DNA of 8,253 nt, from NCBI GenBank assembly GCA_023700785.1, contig JAMPYH010000103.1:1-8253 (forward strand), read 5' to 3'. Below, in pieces: positions 1-6,679 of this stretch. Below the pieces are notes generated by a model, which was not told the DNA's origin, made no database searches, and saw only the letters and a program-made list of their open reading frames with translations. The translations under genes and the position numbers were made by a program. Within the stretch, counting starts at the first letter, position 1. Each line of letters starts with the position of its first letter. The stretch comes from Candidatus Zixiibacteriota bacterium (GTDB lineage Bacteria > Zixibacteria > MSB-5A5 > GN15 > FEB-12).

Positions 1-426
1 CTGCGGGGTGAATTGTTCCCCGATGTGCCGGTTGCGCTAAAGCAGTGGAAAAACGCGGGGAAACGGATCTATATCTACTCGTCCGGAAGCGTTCAGGCCC
101 AGCGGCTGATCTTCAGGTACTCGGACCATGGCGACCTGACCGGACTTATAGACGGCTATTTCGACACTGAAACAGGCGCGAAACGGGACGCAGCCAGTTA
201 CGGCGCGATCGTTTCGCGCGTTGGACTGGCAGCTTCAGGGTGCCTGTTCATCTCCGATATCACCGCCGAACTCGAGGCCGCATCTTCGGCTGGATTTCAC
301 GTTTTGCAGGCGCTGCGGCCGGGAAACCCGGAGCAGGCTGGAGGCTATCCGGTCATTCGCTCGTTCGCGGATCTGTCCCGACCGGTGTCCGAACTCGCTG
401 GATCCGGGCGAGAGGGAGCGCGATGA
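1..426 (+). CDS. mtnC: Enolase-phosphatase E1 (acireductone synthase), 3' portion
   Basis: This is the C-terminal 141 residues of a HAD-superfamily enzyme; the reading frame is open at the left edge, so the start lies outside the window. MtnC enolises and then dephosphorylates 2,3-diketo-5-methylthiopentyl-1-phosphate to the acireductone in the methionine salvage pathway, in the cytoplasm. The visible part carries the family hallmarks: 'FPDVPVALKQW', then HAD motif II in 'YIYSSGSVQAQ' (Ser27-Ser30 of the visible part), 'GDLTGLIDGYFDTETGAKRD' with the conserved Lys61, and the motif IV acidic site in 'FISDITAELEAA' (Asp86). HAD motif I (the DxD nucleophile) is expected upstream and cannot be checked. 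Full-length members are roughly 225-260 residues, so a little under half is missing. The gene is followed after 45 nt by an aminotransferase on the same strand, which fits a salvage operon. The match to MtnC is strong from motif memory; an unrelated HAD phosphatase is unlikely because of the SSGSVxAQ and YFDTxxGxKR pair. Confidence 0.93.
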   Translation: MRGELFPDVPVALKQWKNAGKRIYIYSSGSVQAQRLIFRYSDHGDLTGLIDGYFDTETGAKRDAASYGAIVSRVGLAASGCLFISDITAELEAASSAGFHVLQALRPGNPEQAGGYPVIRSFADLSRPVSELAGSGREGAR

Positions 427-458
427 CTAACAGCATTTCACCGAATGTCGCCAACGAC

Positions 459-463
459 AGGAG
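459..463 (+). promoter_or_regulatory. Ribosome binding site of the aminotransferase gene
   Basis: AGGAG lies 8 nt before the ATG at 472. The earlier in-frame ATG at 445 has no purine-rich Shine-Dalgarno sequence in front of it (its upstream bases are 'cagcatttcaccga'). This decides the start at 472 and removes nine residues from the longest possible reading frame. Confidence 0.75.
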
Positions 464-471
464 CATCGAGC

Positions 472-1647
472 ATGCCGATCACTAAGTCGGTTCCGTTTTC
501 AGTTCAGGCGGGGAGTATCGAACCGCCGAGTCTTCGCGAGATCACCTTGCGGGTCAATAAAGTCTCCGGTGTAAATCTGGGGCAGGGGGTCTGCCAGCTT
601 CCGGTGCCGGCCGAAGTGCTCCAGGCGGCGCATCGCGCGCTGGATAACGGCGTCAATCGCTACACCAACCCGTATGGTCTGCCGAATCTCCGCGCGGCCA
701 TCGCCAAAAAGTTGAAAGCGCACAACGGTATTGACGCGGATCCGGAGACGGAGATCGCCATCACCTGCGGCGGTACGGCCGCGTTCGAGGGGATCTGCGC
801 GACCCTGCTTGACCCGGGGGACACGGTCGTCAGTTTCACGCCGTACTATCCGTATTTTCATAACGCGCTGTTGCGGCACCAGGCCAATATCCGGTATGTG
901 CAGCTCGCCATGCCGAAGTGGTCTCTGAATTGGGAGCAGCTTGAGGACGCGCTGACCGAGGATGTGAAGTTCATCTACCTGAACACGCCGTCGAATCCGT
1001 CGGGGAAAGTATTCACGACCGAGGAACTTCAGCGGATCGGCGAGATCTGCCGCGAACGGGATATTCTGATAGTCGCCGACGAGATCTATCAGTACATGAC
1101 GTACGACGGCCACCGGCATGTTTCGATCGCGTCGCTGCCGGAGATGAAAGACCGGGTGATCACGATCGGCGGCTACTCGAAGACGTTCGCCATCACCGGC
1201 TGGCGGATCGGCTATATGGTCGCGCCGAAACCGATCATGGAGAAGGCGATTCGCCTGGTGGATAATATGTATGTCTGCGCGCCTGCGCCGCTTCAGCAGG
1301 GAGTCGCGGACGCGATCGACACGTTGCCGGAATCGTTTTACAGCGACCTCAAGAGGACCTATTCCCGCAAGCGGCAGTTTATCGGGCAGACGCTGGAGCG
1401 GCTGGGGCTGGACGTGGTCTATCCGCAAGGGTCATACTATGTGATCGCGGATTTCCGTCACCTGTTCCCAGCATTGAACTCGACGGAGTTTGTCAACCAG
1501 CTGATCGAGAAGACCCGGGTCGGCGCGGTCCCGGCGGATGATTTTGTGGATGATCCGCAAAATCACCAATGGGTGCGGGTCTGTTTCGCGCTGCCGGATG
1601 AGGAACTTGAGCGGGCGGCTGAATACCTGCGATCATTGACAAACTAA
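472..1647 (+). CDS. PLP-dependent class I/II aminotransferase, candidate methionine-salvage transaminase (MtnE role)
   Basis: A 391-residue cytoplasmic fold-type I aminotransferase, a normal length for the family. Visible sites, numbered from the ATG at 472: 'NPYG' near Tyr68, the cofactor-phosphate region 'CGGTAAFEG' (about 99-107), 'NTPSNPSGK' with Asn175, 'VADEIYQY' with Asp203 (pairs with the pyridine nitrogen) and Tyr206, the Schiff-base lysine Lys237 in 'GGYSKTFAITGWRIGY', Arg245 in the same motif, and Arg369 in 'WVRVCFALPDEEL', expected to bind the substrate carboxylate. All key residues are present, so it should be active. Substrate cannot be read from these motifs: the family includes aspartate, aromatic and kynurenine/glutamine-K type enzymes. 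Placement 45 nt behind mtnC makes transamination of 4-methylthio-2-oxobutanoate to methionine, the last salvage step, the most likely role; this is inference from context. A strong terminator closes the unit downstream. I leave the symbol blank because the specificity is not shown. Confidence 0.93.
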   Translation: MPITKSVPFSVQAGSIEPPSLREITLRVNKVSGVNLGQGVCQLPVPAEVLQAAHRALDNGVNRYTNPYGLPNLRAAIAKKLKAHNGIDADPETEIAITCGGTAAFEGICATLLDPGDTVVSFTPYYPYFHNALLRHQANIRYVQLAMPKWSLNWEQLEDALTEDVKFIYLNTPSNPSGKVFTTEELQRIGEICRERDILIVADEIYQYMTYDGHRHVSIASLPEMKDRVITIGGYSKTFAITGWRIGYMVAPKPIMEKAIRLVDNMYVCAPAPLQQGVADAIDTLPESFYSDLKRTYSRKRQFIGQTLERLGLDVVYPQGSYYVIADFRHLFPALNSTEFVNQLIEKTRVGAVPADDFVDDPQNHQWVRVCFALPDEELERAAEYLRSLTN

Positions 1648-1679
1648 CCGTCGTACCGCCGTCCTGGCGGCGATTTCTG

Positions 1680-1719
1680 AGCCATTCTCCGGCAGGCAAC
1701 GGAGAGTGGCTTTTTTTTT
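1680..1719 (+). terminator. Intrinsic terminator of the mtnC-aminotransferase unit
   Basis: A 12-bp stem with one G-U wobble (left arm 1680-1691, right arm 1700-1711) closes an 8-nt loop and runs straight into nine T residues (1711-1719). A smaller hairpin (CCGCC 1656-1660, GGCGG 1666-1670) sits between the stop codon and this terminator. The structure starts 32 nt after the aminotransferase stop and is a textbook rho-independent terminator for the plus strand. Confidence 0.92.
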
Positions 1720-1750
1720 GTCGTGGTGGCGGCGATCCGGCACTATATCA

Positions 1751-1780
1751 TTGACTAATAAGAGCGAGGTTGTATATTAT
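1751..1780 (+). promoter_or_regulatory. Sigma70-like promoter of the secreted caspase-like protein gene
   Basis: A -35 box TTGACT (1751-1756) is followed either by TATATT (1773-1778, 16-nt spacer) or TATTAT (1775-1780, 18-nt spacer); each -10 matches the consensus at five of six positions, and a TG lies at 1771-1772. It sits between the preceding terminator and the ATG at 1844, giving a leader of roughly 55-60 nt. This placement also argues against translation from upstream of 1750. Confidence 0.65.
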
Positions 1781-1831
1781 CGACAACTAAGTCCTTTCGA
1801 CAAGTTCTCATTCGCCAATAGATCACATACC

Positions 1832-1837
1832 AAGGAG
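1832..1837 (+). promoter_or_regulatory. Ribosome binding site fixing the start at 1844
   Basis: AAGGAG ends 6 nt before the ATG at 1844. The residues after that ATG form a classic signal peptide. The longer in-frame extension from the GTG at 1706 would begin inside the terminator stem and run through the promoter, so it is not real coding sequence. Confidence 0.85.
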
Positions 1838-1843
1838 CTGGAC

Positions 1844-4129
1844 ATGGTGGCTCGTCAATCGATTGCCGCATTTCTTCTGGCAACGCTGTTCATCGGTGTG
1901 CCCACTGGAGTGACGACAGGCGTTTTCGCCTCGGAGCGATCAACGCAAGGGTGCTGCGCAGGTGTTCGAGGAAATGTCAACGGACAGGGGATTATCGACC
2001 TGTCCGACCTTTCAGCGCTCGTTCTCTATCTGACCACTACAGGCTATACACCCCCATGCATGGATGCAGCGAATGTCAATGGTCAGAGTATCGTTGATAT
2101 TTCCGATTTGTCTCTGTTGATCGGCTACCTGACCACTTCGACTGTGGCTCTCCCGCCATGTCCCTCAGACTCGGGCCAGATAACGGACGACCAACGGATG
2201 TTGTTGCTCGCGAGTATTGACTCGGTCGAGGCAACGCTGACCGGAGTGAGCGACGATTCAATGGCAACCGCGCTTGTTTCGTACTTCAACAGCCGTGGCG
2301 AGTATGAGGAGGCCGGGAGAGAAGGAGTCTCGGTTTGGGCGCGATTCATAGACGGCCGGGTCCTGATGATCCCGAACAATCGGGAGCCCACCGGGTCGAT
2401 AGGCGCGGAGGAGTCAGGAATATACATACCCGCGGAGACAGAAGTCCCCGCCGGCTATGTACCGCCAAAGCGACGTTTTGAGGATTGGGATGCGGCGGTC
2501 AGGTCGCTGGAGAAACGCGCGGTCGCGCAGGCGGCGTCCACTTTTGAGCTTCCGCAGTCCTTGCAAGCCCGTGTGATCAGTACGCTGGGAGTGCCATGTT
2601 TCACCGTTGGGACTACAAAGGCCCAGTCGCTGCTAGGGAGCCGCAACTACTCTATGACATCGTCGAGTGGTACTGTTGCCACGCTGAGCACTGCCTCGGG
2701 CGATGGTGTTTTTTACATAGATGCACATTGCGGGACTGGTAAGTCGCGAGGAAACGCTTTGATCTCGGCAATTTGGACCAGTACACTTTGCACGATCTCC
2801 GGCGAGGCTGCGTACGACTCTATGCTCGATGCGGCAGAACTAGTTTACATGAAAATGAAAGACCGTCATCCCGGTTCCGGAACTTGCGTCTCACACTGGC
2901 GGTACGCGTTCACCGGCAAGTTCGTAGGTCAGTACATGAGTTTTGCACAGCACAGCTTTGTCCTCATCAACGCATGCGAGAGCGACCGAGTTTCCCTAAA
3001 ACAGGGATTCACCTTGGCTGGAGCCTCGGTTTATGCTGCCTGGACCCTAAACGTGACCGACCCCCCAGCTAATAAAGCGGGAGAGTACTTACTCGATCGG
3101 ATGCTTGGTACCAATGCGTCAACTCTCACACCCGTAGAGAATCCGCCACAGCGACCTTTCGATATCACGCAACTTTGGCAGGTGATGAAGAATCTCGGCT
3201 ACGACACTGACCCATCCAACGGATCCAAACTTATTGTTACGAAATTGCAGGGGAGCTTTGAGTTGCTTGCCCCAAGCATCCGCTTCATGGCGGTACTCGA
3301 GCACCAGGATACCCTTGAAATGAACGGCTATTTTGGAAGTAACCCCGGGAGTGACGGGAAGTTGATAATCGGTGGGACCGAACTCCCGATCGGATTATGG
3401 GAGCCGGGGATCATCCAGGCGTTTATTCCCAATACCGGCGCGGGGTCGGTCGGTCCGGTCACTGTTGAGATCGATGGTCGGGTTAGTAATGTTGTCAACC
3501 TGACCGAATGGAACGGTCTGATAACGTACCATAAGTATGATGCCGGATCATTGAAAGCTCAGATGGAGATCCATCTGCATTTACGCGCGGACGTACACAA
3601 ATTTCGGGATGCGCCTGGCCAACCTCCGCAAACGTACACGCTGTATATAGCCGCGGCAGAAGATTCCTATGGGGAGTGTTTCGCGGAGGGGACCTATACA
3701 TATCACATACCTGACAGTGATCCTCCAGATTCCATCAAGTACGATTGGTCGCAATCGGTATTTCTTCCGGGGCTGTGGGAGCAAAATCCGGCGGGATTCT
3801 TTTTCCAGGGTCAGCTCGATCCGGTAGCAAGGACGTGGAAGCCCCAGTTTGCGGCAGTATCCGACGCAGGGCTCAAGGAAGATGTCTTCTGGAGTGGCGG
3901 AACGGATATTAACTTCTTTAACCTCGCGTTCTATTCCGGACTTTACGATGAACAGTTCTTTTCACGACTCCATTTCAGTTTTGACGCCCAGTGGAATTTG
4001 AATGGGAGGATCCGACAGGAGAACGAAGACTGCTGTTCGCGCAATCCAGATCTTCCCGAGATCTGGCATGACTATGTCTGGCCGAACATGACGGCATCGT
4101 TCCCGCCTGATCCCAACGCGGCGCAGTAG
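1844..4129 (+). CDS. Secreted multidomain protein: dockerin-like repeats, caspase/CHAT-like domain, IPT/TIG domain
   Basis: A 761-residue exported protein. Residues 1-29 are a signal peptide (basic 'MVARQ', hydrophobic 'AAFLLATLFIGV', likely cut after 'VFA'). Residues 43-95 hold two dockerin-like loops, 'GNVNGQGIIDLSDL' and 'ANVNGQSIVDISDL', each followed by a short helix and Pro-Pro-Cys; usual Ca ligands at loop positions 1 and 5 are Asn and Gln. Residues about 240-420 resemble the clan CD caspase fold as in CHAT domains: strand 'GVFYIDAHCGTG' with His295, then 'SFVLINACESD' with Cys378, then 'GFTLAGASVYAAWTLNVTD', the pattern of the conserved segment after the CHAT cysteine. Residues 489-555 look like an IPT/TIG domain ('LEMNGYFGSNPGSDGKLIIG', 'IQAFIPNTGAGSVGPVTVEI'). 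The last 200 residues are beta-rich and unrecognised. It stands alone between its own promoter and terminator. Signal peptide and repeats are clear; a protease activity is inferred, and the domain could be inactive. Confidence 0.88.
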   Translation: MVARQSIAAFLLATLFIGVPTGVTTGVFASERSTQGCCAGVRGNVNGQGIIDLSDLSALVLYLTTTGYTPPCMDAANVNGQSIVDISDLSLLIGYLTTSTVALPPCPSDSGQITDDQRMLLLASIDSVEATLTGVSDDSMATALVSYFNSRGEYEEAGREGVSVWARFIDGRVLMIPNNREPTGSIGAEESGIYIPAETEVPAGYVPPKRRFEDWDAAVRSLEKRAVAQAASTFELPQSLQARVISTLGVPCFTVGTTKAQSLLGSRNYSMTSSSGTVATLSTASGDGVFYIDAHCGTGKSRGNALISAIWTSTLCTISGEAAYDSMLDAAELVYMKMKDRHPGSGTCVSHWRYAFTGKFVGQYMSFAQHSFVLINACESDRVSLKQGFTLAGASVYAAWTLNVTDPPANKAGEYLLDRMLGTNASTLTPVENPPQRPFDITQLWQVMKNLGYDTDPSNGSKLIVTKLQGSFELLAPSIRFMAVLEHQDTLEMNGYFGSNPGSDGKLIIGGTELPIGLWEPGIIQAFIPNTGAGSVGPVTVEIDGRVSNVVNLTEWNGLITYHKYDAGSLKAQMEIHLHLRADVHKFRDAPGQPPQTYTLYIAAAEDSYGECFAEGTYTYHIPDSDPPDSIKYDWSQSVFLPGLWEQNPAGFFFQGQLDPVARTWKPQFAAVSDAGLKEDVFWSGGTDINFFNLAFYSGLYDEQFFSRLHFSFDAQWNLNGRIRQENEDCCSRNPDLPEIWHDYVWPNMTASFPPDPNAAQ

Positions 4130-4158
4130 CGCAAGCGGCTGCCTTTCCGCAAAACTTC

Positions 4159-4191
4159 GGCCTAGCAGGCGACGCCTGCTGGGCCGTTTTG
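4159..4191 (+). terminator. Hairpin terminator after the secreted protein gene
   Basis: A 12-bp stem with one wobble pair (4159-4170 with 4174-4185) around a 3-nt loop is followed by GTTTTG. The U-tract is short (four T). AAAAC at 4151-4155 could also pair with GTTTT at 4186-4190 across a small bulge, lengthening the stem. It sits 29 nt past the stop codon and before the next promoter, as a terminator should. Confidence 0.75.
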
Positions 4192-4219
4192 TCGGGGCAC
4201 TTTGGCCGATACATGGCTG

Positions 4220-4248
4220 TTGCATAGTTGACCCCTTATATCTATAAT
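4220..4248 (+). promoter_or_regulatory. Sigma70-like promoter of the kinase gene
   Basis: A perfect TATAAT -10 box (4243-4248) has a weak -35, TTGCAT (4220-4225), at the ideal 17-nt spacing. It lies between the preceding terminator and the kinase, and predicts a leader of about 55 nt before the TTG at 4311. Confidence 0.65.
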
Positions 4249-4295
4249 GGGCGCTGACCGGGTCCTGCTGACCCCCCTTGGGTATTTTCTTACAT

Positions 4296-4302
4296 GGTGG
4301 AG
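4296..4302 (+). promoter_or_regulatory. Ribosome binding site pointing to a TTG start at 4311
   Basis: GGTGGAG ends 8 nt before the TTG at 4311. From there the protein begins 'MKFENGARLGGYEI', the usual few residues before the kinase glycine loop. The other in-frame option, TTG at 4278, follows a run of C residues and has no Shine-Dalgarno sequence. The nearby ATG at 4294 is out of frame. Confidence 0.7.
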
Positions 4303-4310
4303 TACCAAAA

Positions 4311-6650
4311 TTGAAATTTGAGAACGGCGCACGCCTTGGCGGTTACGAGATCATCTCGCTGGCAGGTTCCGGCGGGATGGGCGAAGTCTATCGCGCCCGC
4401 GACAGTCGGTTGGGCCGCGAAATCGCGATCAAGATACTTCCCGAGGCCCTTGCCTCCGATCCGGACCGTCTGGCACGGTTCGAGCGGGAGGCAAAGACGG
4501 TCGCCGCGCTTAATCACCCCAATATCGTCGTCCTGCATTCAATCGAAGAATCCAACGGCGTCAGGTTTTTGACCATGGAGCTGGTGGTCGGGCAGGGGCT
4601 CGACCTGCTGGTGACGCCGGGCGGTTTGCCGCTGGAGAAAGTGCTCAATCTCGCCATCCCGTTGGCGGACGCCCTGGTCGCGGCCCATGAAAAAGGGGTG
4701 GTGCACCGCGATCTTAAACCCGCGAATGTCATGGTGACCCGCGAGGGGAGACTGAAAGTGCTCGATTTCGGGCTGGCCCGCCAGGAGATCAACAGCGGCG
4801 CCAACAGCGCACACTCCGGCGAGAGCGCGACTCAGGCGTTAAAACGGGAATCACCGCTTTCAGTGGCCGGACAAGTGCTCGGCACTGTGCCATACATGGC
4901 GCCGGAGCAGTGGCGCGGAGAGCCGGTCGATGCTCGCACTGATCTCTTCGCGCTTGGGATCATCATCTATGAGCTGGCGACCGGCAAGCGTCCTTTTGTC
5001 GGCGCGACATCGGCCGATGTCGGCTCCGCGATCCTTCGCGACGCGCCACCGCCGCTGCAAACTGTCCGCGCCGATATCCCGGGCGACCTGCAAAGGATCG
5101 TCAGTCGCTGCCTTGAAAAGGACAGAGAGCGGCGTTTCCAGACCGCCAAAGATGTGCGCAATGAGCTGGAGTTGGTTCAACGGGAGATAAGTTCGCCGAC
5201 CTCGCACGTCTCCCGCATCACTCAAACGCAACCGGAGATCGTACCAAAAGAGACACCGTCGATCGCGGTACTGCCGTTCGTGAATCGGAGCCGCGACGAA
5301 GAGGATGAATACTTCTCCGACGGTCTCGCCGACGAATTGCTGAATGTGCTGGCCAAAGTGCGAGGGTTGCGGGTCGCCGCGCGGACATCGTCGTTTCACT
5401 TCAAGGGAAAAAACGAAGACCTGGCGGTTATCGGGCAGAAATTGAATGTCGCGACCCTGCTTGAAGGCTCTGTGCGGAAGGCGGGGAATCGCGTCCGGGT
5501 GACGGTGCAATTGGTGAAAGTTTCGGATGGATTCCATCTCTGGTCGGAGACATACGACCGGACGCTGGATGATATCTTCGCGCTCCAGGATGATATCGCG
5601 CAGTCGGTGGTGAAGGAACTCCGCACGACGCTGCTCGGCGAGTCGGTCAACTCGAAAGCGAGCGGTGACGCTCGCGCGGATGTGCAGGATGCCGCCAAGG
5701 GGAGAGGCGAGGATACAGAGGCATATCGGCTGTATCTCCAGGGGAAATTCTTTACGGAGAGATTCACGCGCGAAGATATCGCAAAAGGAGTCGCCTATTA
5801 CGAGCGGGCGCTGGAGTTGGAACCATCGCTGGCGCAGGCCTGGGCGGATCTGGGGAGGGCGCAGGCGTTTCAAGCCGGCTATTCCTGGATACCGGTCGCG
5901 AGCGGATATGAATTAGCGCGCAGGTCGGCGCTCAAAGCGATCACCCTTGAGCCGGCATTGCCCGACGGCTATGTAGTGCTGGGGATAATCCAGTCCAACG
6001 TTGACTGGGATTGGAATGGCGCCAGGGAGTCGTATAAGCGGGCTCTTGAGATCGCCCCCAACCATCCGTCCGCTTTGCGCACCGCCGGGAATTTGGCCGC
6101 GGCGCTCGGACAGGTCGAACAGGGGGTGGAGTATCACCGCCGCGCCGTGATGCTGGATCCTTTGAGCGCGATGGCGTACCACCAGCTCGGCTCGACCTGC
6201 CGCCTTGCCGGCTTGCTGGACGAATCGGTAGCGGCACTGGAGAAAGCGCTTGAACTGGCCCCGCAACGCGTGGTCACCCGATTGGTGTTATCCCTTTCAC
6301 TCGGGATGCAAGGGAAACTGGACGCGGCGCAGAAGGTCCTCGAGCGGGAGCCCGAACCGTTTGCCCGGCTGTGCGGTGAGGGATTCATTTACCATCGCAT
6401 GGGGAAACAGGCTGAATCCGATCAGGCGTTACAGCGGCTTATAGATAATTACCGTGATGACGCCGCCTACCAGATCGCGGCGGTCTATGCGTGCCGGGGC
6501 GAGATCGAGCCTGCCTTTGACTGGCTCGAGACCTCGTATAAACAGCGAGATCCGGGGCTCCAGTTTGTGAAAGTAGAGCCGGTGTTTGACCAGTTACACA
6601 GTGACTCCCGCTGGACCGCCTTTTTGCGCAAAATGCGCCTGGAAGATTAG
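4311..6650 (+). CDS. Cytoplasmic Ser/Thr protein kinase with TolB-like domain and TPR repeats
   Basis: A 779-residue Hanks-type kinase. Numbered from the TTG at 4311: glycine loop 'GSGGMGEVY' (about 20-28), ATP-binding Lys41 in 'IAIKIL', catalytic loop 'HRDLKPAN' with Asp134, 'DFG' with Asp152, an activation segment of about 45 residues rich in Ser/Thr (possible autophosphorylation sites), then 'MAPEQ' near 196-200 and the structural Asp in 'DARTDLFALG'. All catalytic residues are present. Residues about 314-445 resemble the TolB-N/FlgO-like domain common in such kinases and in TPR-bearing adenylate cyclases ('PSIAVLPFVNRS...YFSDGLADELLNVL', 'LLEGSVRKAGNRVRVTVQLV'). The rest, to about residue 700, is TPR-like helical repeats ('AVAYYERALELEP', 'YKRALEIAPNHPSAL', 'YHRRAVMLDP'), probably for partner binding. 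I see no transmembrane segment, so it likely signals in the cytoplasm. Substrates are unknown and no phosphatase or FHA gene lies nearby. Confidence 0.95.
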   Translation: MKFENGARLGGYEIISLAGSGGMGEVYRARDSRLGREIAIKILPEALASDPDRLARFEREAKTVAALNHPNIVVLHSIEESNGVRFLTMELVVGQGLDLLVTPGGLPLEKVLNLAIPLADALVAAHEKGVVHRDLKPANVMVTREGRLKVLDFGLARQEINSGANSAHSGESATQALKRESPLSVAGQVLGTVPYMAPEQWRGEPVDARTDLFALGIIIYELATGKRPFVGATSADVGSAILRDAPPPLQTVRADIPGDLQRIVSRCLEKDRERRFQTAKDVRNELELVQREISSPTSHVSRITQTQPEIVPKETPSIAVLPFVNRSRDEEDEYFSDGLADELLNVLAKVRGLRVAARTSSFHFKGKNEDLAVIGQKLNVATLLEGSVRKAGNRVRVTVQLVKVSDGFHLWSETYDRTLDDIFALQDDIAQSVVKELRTTLLGESVNSKASGDARADVQDAAKGRGEDTEAYRLYLQGKFFTERFTREDIAKGVAYYERALELEPSLAQAWADLGRAQAFQAGYSWIPVASGYELARRSALKAITLEPALPDGYVVLGIIQSNVDWDWNGARESYKRALEIAPNHPSALRTAGNLAAALGQVEQGVEYHRRAVMLDPLSAMAYHQLGSTCRLAGLLDESVAALEKALELAPQRVVTRLVLSLSLGMQGKLDAAQKVLEREPEPFARLCGEGFIYHRMGKQAESDQALQRLIDNYRDDAAYQIAAVYACRGEIEPAFDWLETSYKQRDPGLQFVKVEPVFDQLHSDSRWTAFLRKMRLED

Positions 6651-6679
6651 TTTCCGAATCCTTCGGTTCTTGCTGATTC

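Noticed and set aside
499..1428. Long minus-strand open frame of 309 codons opposite the aminotransferase
   Set aside because: It is a shadow of a high-G+C gene: Arg/Asp/His-rich translation with no recognisable domain, fully overlapped by a gene with all its catalytic motifs intact.
1844..4129. Cellulosome component, suggested by the dockerin-like repeats
   Set aside because: No cohesin or glycoside hydrolase domain is visible, the repeats are N-terminal with altered ligands, and such repeats are common in secreted proteins of non-cellulolytic bacteria.
4860..5873. Minus-strand open frame of 337 codons opposite the kinase
   Set aside because: Arg-, Pro- and His-rich low-sense translation, no ribosome site considered convincing, and complete overlap with clear kinase and TolB-like coding sequence.
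6654..6670. Hairpin CCGAA-TCC-TTCGG between the convergent stop codons as a terminator
   Set aside because: The stem is only 5 bp and is followed by TTCTT rather than a T-run; on the minus strand there is no T-run at all. Too weak to call.
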